Source: CAVVGZ01 sp963747965 | Lineage (GTDB): Bacteria; Chloroflexota; Anaerolineae; Anaerolineales; Anaerolineaceae | NCBI GenBank assembly: GCA_963747965.1 | Contig: CAVVGZ010000004.1 | Coordinates: forward strand, 310,001 to 374,000 | Reading direction: 5' to 3' | DNA length: 64,000 nt | Part shown: positions 1 through 8,853 of the stretch, in pieces | Layout of the letters: each line of letters starts with the position of its first letter | Position numbering within the stretch: position 1 is the stretch's first letter | Notes under the pieces: generated by a model | Told to the model about the DNA's origin: nothing | Seen by the model: the letters and a program-made list of their open reading frames with translations, nothing else | Databases searched by the model: none | Position numbers and translations under genes: made by a program

Positions 1-483
1 TCGCCGGCCAACAGCCTCATGGAGTTCCTCAATGGCAAAACGACTGGCAGCTTAATTTACAGCAGCGTTCTATCCAGAACCTCCTGCGCCATTTCAGCCA
101 TTAGAAGCCGTGCTCTACCATGGAGCATGAATTACCGCAGCCTGTTGAAAGATATCCCTAAATAATCTTCTCATAAATTTCTTGGAAAGAGATAACCATT
201 CCGCCAGTCTTTTTCAATAGAACCTCACCGGAATGGTTTATTGATAATTTTAAGCGACACCATATCCCTTTCTAACCCGAACGTCCCCGATATTCGTCAA
301 GGATACCTCTGTCTTTGCAGAAATCCTCTGGTATTCATGAATTCAATAAATAGGTATAAAAAAATCCCTAATCAATCTTATCACAGCGGAATTTAACTCT
401 TCTCCCCATTGACAAATGCTTTCGTTTTCTCTATAATGAAAGTAATCGTAAGTATTCATAACCAATCATAAATTCCCAAATAC
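1..483. other. Upstream region without a clear intact gene
   Basis: No open frame of useful length is present. On the minus strand two short adjacent stretches read like coding sequence in different frames (about 1-45 and 60-120), which could be the frameshifted end of a gene lying off the left edge, but they are too short to name. The right part is AT-rich and carries the promoter of the downstream regulator. Confidence 0.4.
409..437 (+). promoter_or_regulatory. Sigma-70 type promoter of the DeoR-E1-E2 operon
   Basis: A consensus -35 hexamer TTGACA (409-414) and a consensus -10 hexamer TATAAT (432-437) are separated by exactly 17 bases. The expected start of transcription near 444 leaves a leader of about 40 bases before the regulator ATG at 484. 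This is one of the strongest promoters by sequence in the window. Confidence 0.8.
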
Positions 484-1251
484 ATGACTATTTTTCTGGA
501 AGAGCGCCGAAAAGACATATTAACCTGGATCCTGGATCACGGGCGTGTTTCTGTCAGCGAGCTTAGCGAACACTATGGCGTTTCAGAAGTCACCATCCGT
601 GCCGACCTGCAGGCCCTCGAAAACCAGGAACTGATCCTGCGAACACATGGCGGTGCCATCCCCAACCAGCCAGAACTTTCGGATATTGCCCTCAATAAGA
701 GAATCGAAAAAGAGGTTGAAGAAAAATCCCGCATTGGGGAAGCAGCCGCCCTTAGGATCTCAAATGGAGAAACCATCTTTCTGGACAGCAGTACGACCAC
801 CCTGGCTATTGCCCGAAAATTAACTGATTTTACCGATTTAACGGTTATCACCAACAGCCTGGCTGTTACCCAGGAATTGATGGAATCCAATGGAATTTCC
901 ATCCTGCTGATTGGCGGACTGGTTTTACGCGATGATGCCTCTACTTACGGATGGCCGGGTATGGATATCCTGCAAAATATGTCCATCCAGAAGGGATTTT
1001 TCGGGGCTCATGGCATCGATATCGATCACGGCCTTACCGACCTCAGCCCAGCCGTGGCAGAAGTAAAAAAAGCTGTCCTTTCAAAATGCCAGGAAGTGAT
1101 TGCAGTTTTAGATGCTACCAAATGGGGAAAAATAGGCCTGGCATCATTCGCCAGTTTGAATGATATCAAAACAATTATCACCGGTCAGGCAGCACCAGCC
1201 CATTTATTAAAACAAGTAACCAACACAGGGATTCAAATTTTTTTAGTTTAA
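484..1251 (+). CDS. DeoR-family transcriptional regulator
   Basis: Repressor-type regulator of 255 residues, the usual size for the DeoR/GlpR family. The N-terminal 60 residues form the DeoR winged helix-turn-helix, with the family sequence VSVSELSEHYGVSEVTIRADL and then RTHGGAI. The rest is the DeoR sensor domain, which resembles ribose-5-phosphate isomerase folds and binds phosphorylated sugars or related metabolites; SSTTTLAIA (about 100-108) and the later GAHGID segment fit the ligand pocket. It is the first gene after a near-perfect promoter and only 25 bases precede the E1 gene, so it probably controls its own operon. DeoR proteins more often govern sugar genes, so it could also act on the carbohydrate island at 11-23 kb; that is inference. 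The ATG has no strong ribosome site in front of it. Confidence 0.9.
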   Translation: MTIFLEERRKDILTWILDHGRVSVSELSEHYGVSEVTIRADLQALENQELILRTHGGAIPNQPELSDIALNKRIEKEVEEKSRIGEAAALRISNGETIFLDSSTTTLAIARKLTDFTDLTVITNSLAVTQELMESNGISILLIGGLVLRDDASTYGWPGMDILQNMSIQKGFFGAHGIDIDHGLTDLSPAVAEVKKAVLSKCQEVIAVLDATKWGKIGLASFASLNDIKTIITGQAAPAHLLKQVTNTGIQIFLV

Positions 1252-1276
1252 ACATCATATAAAAAGGATAGGTAGA

Positions 1277-3367
1277 ATGGAACAGAAGAATCGTAATTCC
1301 GTAGAACAAATCACAGCCCTGATTGAGGAACAGGAATTAACCCGCGAACAGGTCCTCACTGGTATGCGCCAGATGATGGAAATCCGTGCCTTGGAAAATC
1401 ATATCGGCCGGCTGCTTGGAACAGGCAGCCTTAAAGGTGCATCCCATTTATATGCCGGCCAGGAGGCTGTTGCAGTAGGCGCCATCTCTGCCATCCGCGA
1501 AGATGATTTGATAACCAGCACCCATCGCGGCCATGGCCACTGCCATGCTCATGGTGATAAAGCGGCACACACACCTGAAGAAAAACAGGAGCATTACAAC
1601 CGTATGCTTGCTGAAGTGGTTGGAAAGTCCGGCGGGTACTGCAAGGGAAAAGGCGGTTCGATGCATATAGCCGATGTCCTCCATGGCAACCTGGGTGCTA
1701 CGGGTATCGTCTCCGGAAATATCCCGGTCGCCACTGGCGCTGCCCTCGCCCAAAAAATCAACAAAACTGACAAGGTTGTTTTATGTTTCTTTGGCGATGG
1801 CGCCGTCGCCCACGGTAACTTCCACGAGTCTTTAACCTGCGCCAGCATGATGGACCTGCCGGTGGTTTATATAATTGAAAATAACCAGTATGCCATGTCA
1901 TTGCCCTGGAAAAAAGCCTCCAGGCTCCCCAATGCTGCTGATAAAGCCTGTGCATACGGTATCCCGGGTGTAGTTGTGGACGGGATGAATTTCCTCGAAG
2001 TTTATGCGGCTGTAAAACAGGCAGTAGGGCGGGCTCGCCGGGGTGAAGGTCCAACCCTGATTGAGGCAAAGACCTACCGCTATACCGGACATTCCCATTC
2101 TGATCCACGCGCTTACCGCACCCGGGAAGAAGAAGCTGCCTGGAAAGAGCGTGATGCCATTGAATTGTTAAAATCCCAGTTATTGGATCTCAAATGGGCT
2201 ACCGGGCAAGAATTGGATGAGATGGAAACCGAGGTTAGCAATAAATTAAAGGGCGCCCAGCAGTTCAGCGATGCGTCCCCGGAACCCACCCTGGACCAGC
2301 TCTATGCCGATGTTTATGCCCCTGAAAAATGGACCGAACGGGACTATCAAAGGGATGTTGAGCTCCGCACAAAAATAAAATCAGATAAAAATATGCGCCA
2401 GTTGACCTATGCCCAGGCCATCCAGGAAGCCTGCAGGGAAGAAATGAACCAAAATCCCGGCGTATTCCTCCTGGGTGAGGATATCGGTGTATACGGGGGG
2501 GCTTATGGTGCTACCCGCGGGCTCCAGGAGGAATTCGGTGAGCAGCGCGTCATTGATACTCCTATTGCCGAATCCGCCATAGGCGGCATGGCAGTAGGCG
2601 CTGCCATGAGTGGGACCCGGCCTGTCTGTGAAATCATGTATGTCGACTTTACCCCCATCGCCATGGACCAGATCGCCAACCAGGGAGCCAAAAACCGTTA
2701 CATGTTTGGGGGGAAGACCTCTGTCCCCATGGTCTGCCGGACGAATGGTGGTGCTGGCCGGTCATTTGCCGCACACCACTCACAATCCCTGGAAGCCTTA
2801 TGGACCCATTTTCCAGGCATCTATGTGGTCATGCCCGCCACTCCTTATGATCTAAAAGGCCTGCTTAAAGCCGCCATTCGTGATGACAATCCCGTCATGT
2901 TCATTGAACACAAAATGCTTTACAAAGAAAGTGGTCCTGTACCCGAAGAGGATTACATCATCCCCTTTGGTGTTGCTGATATCAAACGTGAAGGAAAAGA
3001 CGTAACCATTGTTACCTATTCCCGTATGGTATTCCGTTCCCTGGAAGCTGCCGAACTCCTCGCCAGGGAAGGAATCGACGTTGAAGTAATTGATCTGCGC
3101 ACCTTAAATCCCCTTGATCTGGATACCATTATCAATTCAGTAAAGAAAACCGGGCGCCTGGTGGGTGTAACCGAGGCTTATGAGAATACAAGTTTCATCA
3201 ATGAAGTAATGGCCCAGGTTAATGATCATGCTTTTGACTGGTTGGATGCCCCAATGATCCGCGTGGCTGCAGCCAATGTTCCTGTTCCCCGGGCAGAAGT
3301 TTTGGAAGATGCCACAATTCCCAATGTCAATAGTATTGCAGAGGCTTGTCGAAAGGCGGTGAGTTAA
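1277..3367 (+). CDS. Fused E1 alpha-beta subunit of 2-oxo acid (pyruvate/acetoin-type) dehydrogenase
   Basis: Thiamine diphosphate-dependent dehydrogenase of 696 residues in which the usually separate alpha and beta chains are joined. The alpha part (about 1-350) carries the cofactor motif that begins GDGAVAHG at 173 and ends with the asparagine pair ENN near 202. The beta part begins near residue 373 (MRQLTYAQAI) and has the LLGEDIGVYGGAYG segment. It would oxidatively decarboxylate a 2-oxo acid, or cleave acetoin, and pass the acyl group to the lipoyl domain of the E2 encoded next. An AGGATAGG ribosome site precedes the ATG. The stop overlaps the E2 start by one base, showing translational coupling. 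No E3 (lipoamide dehydrogenase) gene is nearby. The true substrate (pyruvate, acetoin or branched-chain) cannot be read from sequence alone. Confidence 0.88.
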   Translation: MEQKNRNSVEQITALIEEQELTREQVLTGMRQMMEIRALENHIGRLLGTGSLKGASHLYAGQEAVAVGAISAIREDDLITSTHRGHGHCHAHGDKAAHTPEEKQEHYNRMLAEVVGKSGGYCKGKGGSMHIADVLHGNLGATGIVSGNIPVATGAALAQKINKTDKVVLCFFGDGAVAHGNFHESLTCASMMDLPVVYIIENNQYAMSLPWKKASRLPNAADKACAYGIPGVVVDGMNFLEVYAAVKQAVGRARRGEGPTLIEAKTYRYTGHSHSDPRAYRTREEEAAWKERDAIELLKSQLLDLKWATGQELDEMETEVSNKLKGAQQFSDASPEPTLDQLYADVYAPEKWTERDYQRDVELRTKIKSDKNMRQLTYAQAIQEACREEMNQNPGVFLLGEDIGVYGGAYGATRGLQEEFGEQRVIDTPIAESAIGGMAVGAAMSGTRPVCEIMYVDFTPIAMDQIANQGAKNRYMFGGKTSVPMVCRTNGGAGRSFAAHHSQSLEALWTHFPGIYVVMPATPYDLKGLLKAAIRDDNPVMFIEHKMLYKESGPVPEEDYIIPFGVADIKREGKDVTIVTYSRMVFRSLEAAELLAREGIDVEVIDLRTLNPLDLDTIINSVKKTGRLVGVTEAYENTSFINEVMAQVNDHAFDWLDAPMIRVAAANVPVPRAEVLEDATIPNVNSIAEACRKAVS

Positions 3368-4734
3368 TGGCAGAAGAATTATTCATCCCTAAACTGGGAC
3401 AAACCGTAGAAGAGGTTACCCTTATCCACTGGCTCGTCCAGGATGGTGCCAAGGTTAAATCCGGGCAGGAAGTACTGGAAGTCGAAACAGACAAGGCTAT
3501 TTTTCCGGTCGAAAGCTTTAGCAGCGGATATATTCACTTCGGACCCTATAAAGAGGGTGATGTCCTCCCGGTGATGACCGTGGCGGCTGTCATTGGAACC
3601 CAAAATGAGTCCTTTGAGGATTACATCAAAGGCAAAGTGGAACAACAGGGCGCAGTGCAACAACCTGACCATGGGCTCCCGACCGTGTCACTGGATCCGC
3701 TGGAATCTATACAAACAACCGCTGAAGGATCTGCTGCGGGCCGGGTATTTGCTTCACCACGCGCCCGTAAAGCTGCCGCGGAAAAGAATGTGGACCTGGG
3801 TAAAATTACTCCTACCGGGTGGAGAGGCCAGAGGGTTGCCCTCAGGGATGTTATCGCATACCTTGAAAAATCCCCAAAGGCTACTCCCCTTGCATCCCGA
3901 ATGGCAGCGGCTGCAGGTATAGATTTAGACTCTGTTACAGGCAGCGGACCATCCGGAAAAATCACCAAAGAGGATGTCCAACAGCAGTTGCAGCAGCCAA
4001 AAACCGGTATGCTTGCACAAACCGGGCAAATTCCCGAAGTAACCGACCGTGTTCCGCTCAAAGGCGTCCGTGCAATCATCGCTGAACGCATGTCCACCAG
4101 TCTACACACTGCCGCCCAGGTAACCCTCACAACAGAAGTGGATATGACTGAAATTGTAAGGATACGAAAAAAGCTTGACTCCGCAGTATCCGAGGAGTGG
4201 GGCTTTACACCAGGCTATAATGATCTGCTGGCAATCATTGTTGCCCGTTCCCTGGAGACTTTTCCCTATATGAATGCACGCCTCAACCTGGCAGAGGGTG
4301 TAATTGAACACCTTTCTACTGTGAATATGGGTATGGCGGTGGATACGGAACGCGGTCTATTGGTGCCGGTTATCCACGGCGCCAACCGGATGGGCCTGCG
4401 CCAGTTCGGCAGCACTTTTCGGGAACTTGTGGGCAGGGCTCGCAGCGGGCGTTCTTTACCGGATGATTTGGCTGGCGGAACGTTTACCATCACCAACCTG
4501 GGGATGCACGAAATTGATGCATTTACCCCAATCATCAATTTGCCGGAAACTGCGATCCTGGGTGTGGGCAGAATCCAGGAAAAACCAGCAGTACATAAGG
4601 CAAAGATAAAGCCGCGCCAAATGTGCACACTGAGCCTTGTATTCGATCATCGCCTGGTAGACGGGGCTCCTGCGGCACGCTTCTTACAGCATATTAAAAA
4701 GGTACTGGAAAATCCTTACCTGTTATTAGCCTGA
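3367..4734 (+). CDS. Dihydrolipoamide acyltransferase (E2) with two peripheral subunit-binding domains
   Basis: E2 core of the complex, 455 residues from the ATG that overlaps the E1 stop (TAATG). Domain order: N-terminal lipoyl domain (1-75) with the lipoylated lysine in VETDKA; a first E3/E1-binding domain (about 128-165, ASPRARKAAAEKNVD); a second one (about 174-210, TPLASRMAAAAGID); then the catalytic acyltransferase domain ending with the DHRLVDGA active-site motif. Two binding domains in one E2 with a single lipoyl domain is less common than one. It sits directly after the fused E1 and before a strong terminator, so E1 and E2 are the end of the operon. E3 must be supplied from elsewhere. 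Confidence 0.88.
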   Translation: MAEELFIPKLGQTVEEVTLIHWLVQDGAKVKSGQEVLEVETDKAIFPVESFSSGYIHFGPYKEGDVLPVMTVAAVIGTQNESFEDYIKGKVEQQGAVQQPDHGLPTVSLDPLESIQTTAEGSAAGRVFASPRARKAAAEKNVDLGKITPTGWRGQRVALRDVIAYLEKSPKATPLASRMAAAAGIDLDSVTGSGPSGKITKEDVQQQLQQPKTGMLAQTGQIPEVTDRVPLKGVRAIIAERMSTSLHTAAQVTLTTEVDMTEIVRIRKKLDSAVSEEWGFTPGYNDLLAIIVARSLETFPYMNARLNLAEGVIEHLSTVNMGMAVDTERGLLVPVIHGANRMGLRQFGSTFRELVGRARSGRSLPDDLAGGTFTITNLGMHEIDAFTPIINLPETAILGVGRIQEKPAVHKAKIKPRQMCTLSLVFDHRLVDGAPAARFLQHIKKVLENPYLLLA

Positions 4735-4755
4735 ACAAAAATCAAACTCCTCTAC

Positions 4756-4788
4756 AAGCCGGATTGGGTGATCCAATCCGGCTTTATT
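4756..4788 (+). terminator. Rho-independent terminator after the E1-E2 operon
   Basis: A perfect 12-base-pair stem (AAGCCGGATTGG with CCAATCCGGCTT) around a five-base loop is followed by a short T-rich tract, 22 bases after the E2 stop codon. Confidence 0.85.
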
Positions 4789-5055
4789 AATTGCCTGCAT
4801 TTGCCCTATTAAAATAGTAACTCCAACATACCGGCGGGGTTATCCTACTTAGATTTCATCCATGCCCGGAAACGTGCTGGTTTCGAATGCGTTATAAAAA
4901 TGATCAATCAATAAGCATTCGAATCCTCCGGTTTTCAAGGATGATTGATCGACAAGATGACAACTTATCACACAAAAATCGGCCTGCCAGGAATTGGAGA
5001 GATTTTGATAGACATTTTGGTTGAAAATTGCCAAAAACAAAGAGGAATATCTTAG

Positions 5056-6600
5056 ATGCAAAAATCGAGAGTAAACCTGGAAGAGATCCGAAAACAAGCT
5101 CTCATGGCCGGCGGCCAGGAAAAAATTGACAAGCAGCATGAAAAAGGCAAGCTCACTGCCCGTGAGCGGATTGATTATCTATTGGATCCAGGCTCATTTA
5201 CAGAAATAGGCAGCTATGTCACCCATCGTGCAACTGGATTGGGGATGGAAAAAAACCATCCCTGGGGTGACGGGGTCATTACCGGCATAGGCAAAATCGA
5301 AGGACGCCCCATCTATATATTCGCACAGGACTTTACCATCCTGGGCGGATCGGTAGGTGAAGCACATGGACGAAAAATCGCACGTTTGATGGATATGGCT
5401 TATCAGAATGGAGCGCCTGTTATCGGGCTGAATGATTCTGGCGGGGCGCGTATTCAGGAGGGTGTGGATGCGCTGGCAGGCTATGGTGAAATTTTCCACC
5501 GCAATGTGCGCGCATCCGGCGTAATTCCCCAGCTCTCCGTAATTCTGGGGCCTTGCGCAGGTGGAGCAGTGTATTCACCAGCCATAACAGATTTTGTCTT
5601 CATGGTTGAACAGACTGCTCACATGTTTATCACCGGCCCGGAAGTCGTCAAGGCGGTAACCCATGAAGACGTTGATTTTGAAACACTGGGGGGAGCATCC
5701 ATTCACAGCCATAAAACAGGTGTAGTTCACTTCACAGCCCCCGATGAAGAATCGCTCCTATCCCAGGTACGCTGGCTGCTATCCTACCTCCCCTCCAATA
5801 ATCTGTCACTCCCTCCGGTAATTCAATCATCAGATAATCCCGAGCGCCAGACCCCGGAGCTGGAAAAGATCATACCGGAAGATCCCCAACAGCCCTATAA
5901 TGTGCGTTCCGTCATTGAATGCCTTGTCGACAATTATGAATTTTTAGAGGTCCATGCAGATTATGCTCCCAACCTGATTGTTGGTTTTGGTCGTATGGAT
6001 GGAAATCCGGTCGGGATCATAGCCAACCAGGCCGATTTTCTCGCTGGAGTTCTGGATATCAATTCTTCAGATAAGGGAGCCCGGTTTATCCGTACGTGTG
6101 ATGCATTCCATATTCCTCTTGTCACACTTGTAGATACCCCCGGTTTCCTACCGGGCACGGACCAGGAACAAGGCGGGGTGATTCGCCACGGTGCAAAAAT
6201 GATTTATGCCTACTCTGAAGCCACAGTTCCAAAGGTATCCCTGATCCTTCGTAAGGCGTACGGAGGTGCTTATATTGTGATGAGTTCCAAGCACCTGGGT
6301 GGTGATGTAAACTACGCCTGGCCCAATGCTGAAATAGCAGTGATGGGTCCGGAGGGGGCGGTACAAATTGTCTTTCGTAAAGAGATCACCTCCGCCAGCC
6401 AACCTAAGCAGAAGCAGCAGGAACTGACCGGGCAGTACCGCCAGGAATTTGCCAATCCCTTCATAGCCGCTTCACGCGGTTATATTGATGACGTTATCCT
6501 GCCTGAGGAAAGCCGGTTTAAGATTATTCAAGCCTTAAATAATTTGCAAGAAAAACGATCAGCAACCCCACCGCGCAAGCATGGAAATATCCCGTTATAG
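5056..6600 (+). CDS. Acyl-CoA carboxylase carboxyltransferase subunit (propionyl-/methylmalonyl-CoA type)
   Basis: Carboxyltransferase of 514 residues, the normal length for the PccB/MmdA family. It transfers CO2 between carboxybiotin and an acyl-CoA in the cytoplasm. The N half contains LTARERIDYLLDPGSF, the glycine-rich DSGGARIQEGV and the PCAGGAVYSPA oxyanion-hole segments; the C half contains DTPGFLPGTDQE and the MGPEGAV region. It begins a three-gene set with biotin carboxylase and biotin carrier. An AGAGGA ribosome site lies before the ATG. The same subunit type works either in propionyl-CoA carboxylase or in sodium-pumping methylmalonyl-CoA decarboxylase; the biotin carboxylase beside it and the absence of a membrane beta subunit favour an ATP-dependent carboxylase. 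Confidence 0.9.
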   Translation: MQKSRVNLEEIRKQALMAGGQEKIDKQHEKGKLTARERIDYLLDPGSFTEIGSYVTHRATGLGMEKNHPWGDGVITGIGKIEGRPIYIFAQDFTILGGSVGEAHGRKIARLMDMAYQNGAPVIGLNDSGGARIQEGVDALAGYGEIFHRNVRASGVIPQLSVILGPCAGGAVYSPAITDFVFMVEQTAHMFITGPEVVKAVTHEDVDFETLGGASIHSHKTGVVHFTAPDEESLLSQVRWLLSYLPSNNLSLPPVIQSSDNPERQTPELEKIIPEDPQQPYNVRSVIECLVDNYEFLEVHADYAPNLIVGFGRMDGNPVGIIANQADFLAGVLDINSSDKGARFIRTCDAFHIPLVTLVDTPGFLPGTDQEQGGVIRHGAKMIYAYSEATVPKVSLILRKAYGGAYIVMSSKHLGGDVNYAWPNAEIAVMGPEGAVQIVFRKEITSASQPKQKQQELTGQYRQEFANPFIAASRGYIDDVILPEESRFKIIQALNNLQEKRSATPPRKHGNIPL

Positions 6601-6664
6601 GTGCATTTATGTGTATTCAAATACCGCAGCCAGTTATCAAATCCATCGCCATGGAAATTAATTC

Positions 6665-8140
6665 ATGAAAGTATTGGTGGCAAATAGAGGCGAGATCGCC
6701 ATCCGCATCATGCGTGCCTGCCAGGAGATGGATATTCGTACCGTGGCAGTCTATACGGATCCGGACCAGATTGCCCTGCATGTTCGCTATGCAGATGAGG
6801 CCATATCCATCGGGCCTATTCAAGGTTATCTTGATATCGAAACAATCATTAAGGCTGCCCGGCGCTCAGGAGCAGACGCCATCCATCCAGGTTATGGATT
6901 TCTTTCGGAAAATGCTGAATTTTCCCGCCGCGTAGAAGCTGCCGGTTTAACATTCATTGGACCACGCGCTGAGACAATTACACTGATGGGAGATAAATTA
7001 TCTGCCCGCCGGACTGCCCGCGAAGTAGGTGTACCCGTCCTGCCAGGTCCGGACACACCCATAACCGAGCAATTGTCTCCAGAGATGGCAAAGGAACTGG
7101 ACTACCCCCTGCTTGTAAAAGCAGCGGCAGGCGGTGGTGGGCGAGGAATTCGCCTGGCACGTAATTCATCAGAATTGCAGGAGATGATCGATGCCGCCCG
7201 AAAAGAAGCTCAAGCCGCTTTTGGAGATGGATCGGTTTACCTGGAACCCATGGTTCAACGCGCCCGCCATATAGAGATCCAGATAATTGGTGATGGTCGT
7301 GGTCATGTCATCTGCCTCGGAGAACGGGAATGCTCCATTCAAAGAAGAAGGCAGAAACTGATCGAAGAAGCGCCTGCCCCGGGTTTAAAAGAATCGCTGC
7401 GTAACCAGATTTATGAAGTAGCCTTAAAACTTGGCCGGGCATTAAACTACCGCAGCCTGGGAACAGTTGAGTTTTTACTGGATAAAGACAATAATTTCCA
7501 TTTTATCGAAGTCAACCCGCGCATCCAGGTAGAACACCCTGTCACAGAGATGGTCACCCGTCTTGATTTGGTGAAGGAGCAGCTGCGCCTTGCCATGGAA
7601 GGTGGGTTGGATTACCGCCAGGACCAGGTAGAAATCCTTGGTGCTGCCATCGAAGCCCGTATTTTGGCAGAAGACGCCAGTATGGATTTTATGCCGGCAA
7701 CAGGCACGATCACCCATCTTAAAGAACCCAATGGACCTGGCATTCGTGTGGATAGTGCCCTCTACCTCGGTTATCCTGTTGAGGCAAATTATGACTCACT
7801 CCTTTCCAAGGTGATAACCTGGGGAGAGAACCGCCTGGTAGCAATTAACCGCATGCGCCGGGCCTTACGCGAATACCAGATTGGCGGTGTTGCCACCGAT
7901 CTCGAATTTCTGCAGAAGATTATTGACAGTCCGCCGTTCCTGGCCGGGAATATCGATACAACATACCTGGACCGGTTCAAGCCAAAGCCTCAGGAAAATC
8001 AATCGGTTGCCGAGAAAGAAATCGCCGTTGCCACCGCCCTCTTTGCCCATAAAAACCGGAATATCAGCCCTATCCAGGCAGATGAGGAGACCAACAGCTG
8101 GCGGGAGACTGCCTGGCGCGAACAGATGCGCAGTCTTTGA
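6665..8140 (+). CDS. accC: Biotin carboxylase subunit of acyl-CoA carboxylase
   Basis: ATP-grasp enzyme of 491 residues that carboxylates biotin with ATP and bicarbonate. It starts with the family sequence KVLVANRGEIAIRIMRA. The ATP-binding glycine loop KAAAGGGGRGIR (about 154-165) and the catalytic EVNPRIQVEHPVTE segment (about 280) are intact. It is about 40 residues longer at the C terminus than typical AccC. The gene is 64 bases after the carboxyltransferase and 13 bases before the biotin carrier, so the three form one operon. Substrate choice is set by the carboxyltransferase, not by this subunit. Confidence 0.93.
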   Translation: MKVLVANRGEIAIRIMRACQEMDIRTVAVYTDPDQIALHVRYADEAISIGPIQGYLDIETIIKAARRSGADAIHPGYGFLSENAEFSRRVEAAGLTFIGPRAETITLMGDKLSARRTAREVGVPVLPGPDTPITEQLSPEMAKELDYPLLVKAAAGGGGRGIRLARNSSELQEMIDAARKEAQAAFGDGSVYLEPMVQRARHIEIQIIGDGRGHVICLGERECSIQRRRQKLIEEAPAPGLKESLRNQIYEVALKLGRALNYRSLGTVEFLLDKDNNFHFIEVNPRIQVEHPVTEMVTRLDLVKEQLRLAMEGGLDYRQDQVEILGAAIEARILAEDASMDFMPATGTITHLKEPNGPGIRVDSALYLGYPVEANYDSLLSKVITWGENRLVAINRMRRALREYQIGGVATDLEFLQKIIDSPPFLAGNIDTTYLDRFKPKPQENQSVAEKEIAVATALFAHKNRNISPIQADEETNSWRETAWREQMRSL

Positions 8141-8153
8141 TAAGGAGATCTAA

Positions 8154-8636
8154 ATGACACTCTATTGTGTGTCTATTGGAAACAAGCAGTATCAGGTTAA
8201 TATAGGCAAAGATCATGTCACCCTCGATGGTGAGCATTTTGATATCCATCTCGTTCCGCTCAACGGCAATGGACTGTACCTTCTGCGCCGCGGCAATTTA
8301 GCCAGCGAAGTTTACCTGCAGAATACAGATGGGAGCAATTATGAGGTGCTGGCTGGCGGGCAGCGGGTTGTCGCCCGGGTGGAAGAAGCATCCCGAAAAC
8401 CGCGCATTCCTGTAGAAAAGGTCCAGACCGGAGAGATGTCTGCACCCATGCCCGGTCTTGTTGTGGATGTGCTGGTAAAGGAAGGTGAGAAAGTTGAAGC
8501 CGGCCAGGCATTGATTGTCCTGGAGTCCATGAAAATGCAGATGCAGATGCGCGCTCCCATTGATGGCGTTGTAAAAGGGGTATATGTAAAAGTTGGTGAC
8601 CAGTTGGAAAAGGGGGCACTGCTGGTGAGAATTTAA
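8154..8636 (+). CDS. Biotin carboxyl carrier protein
   Basis: 160-residue carrier. The C-terminal 70 residues are a biotinyl domain with the attachment motif ESMKMQM, the biotinylated lysine being residue 127. It is preceded by a flexible stretch and an N-terminal 75-residue region resembling the extra domain of carriers from propionyl-CoA carboxylase or oxaloacetate decarboxylase systems rather than E. coli AccB. A clear AAGGAG ribosome site sits just before the ATG. The lysine must be modified by biotin ligase, encoded at 61.8-62.6 kb of this window. It closes the carboxylase operon. Confidence 0.9.
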   Translation: MTLYCVSIGNKQYQVNIGKDHVTLDGEHFDIHLVPLNGNGLYLLRRGNLASEVYLQNTDGSNYEVLAGGQRVVARVEEASRKPRIPVEKVQTGEMSAPMPGLVVDVLVKEGEKVEAGQALIVLESMKMQMQMRAPIDGVVKGVYVKVGDQLEKGALLVRI

Positions 8637-8834
8637 CACGGGGATCTAGTAGAAAATTCCTGATTCAAACCACATTATTAAATCGATCACCAGAAAGAAT
8701 AAAAGTCACCTGGCTTCCCATAGTAACCCTGCAAAACTATTGGTCGAAGTCTTTTTTATTGTGTAATCCCCCGGAATTGAATAATAAATCACTTTTTCCT
8801 GATTCCATCTGTTGAAATCCTCAATAGATCCGGA

Positions 8835-8843
8835 TGATATAAT
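8835..8843 (+). promoter_or_regulatory. Extended -10 promoter at the UbiB start
   Basis: The extended -10 TGATATAAT sits in the 15-base block GGATGATATAATCCC, which recurs with one change upstream of two CotH paralogues (51372, 55013). If used, transcription would start near 8850, after the TTG that opens the long frame at 8812 and only a few bases before the ATG at 8854, implying a very short leader. Confidence 0.5.
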
Positions 8844-8853
8844 CCCAAATGAG

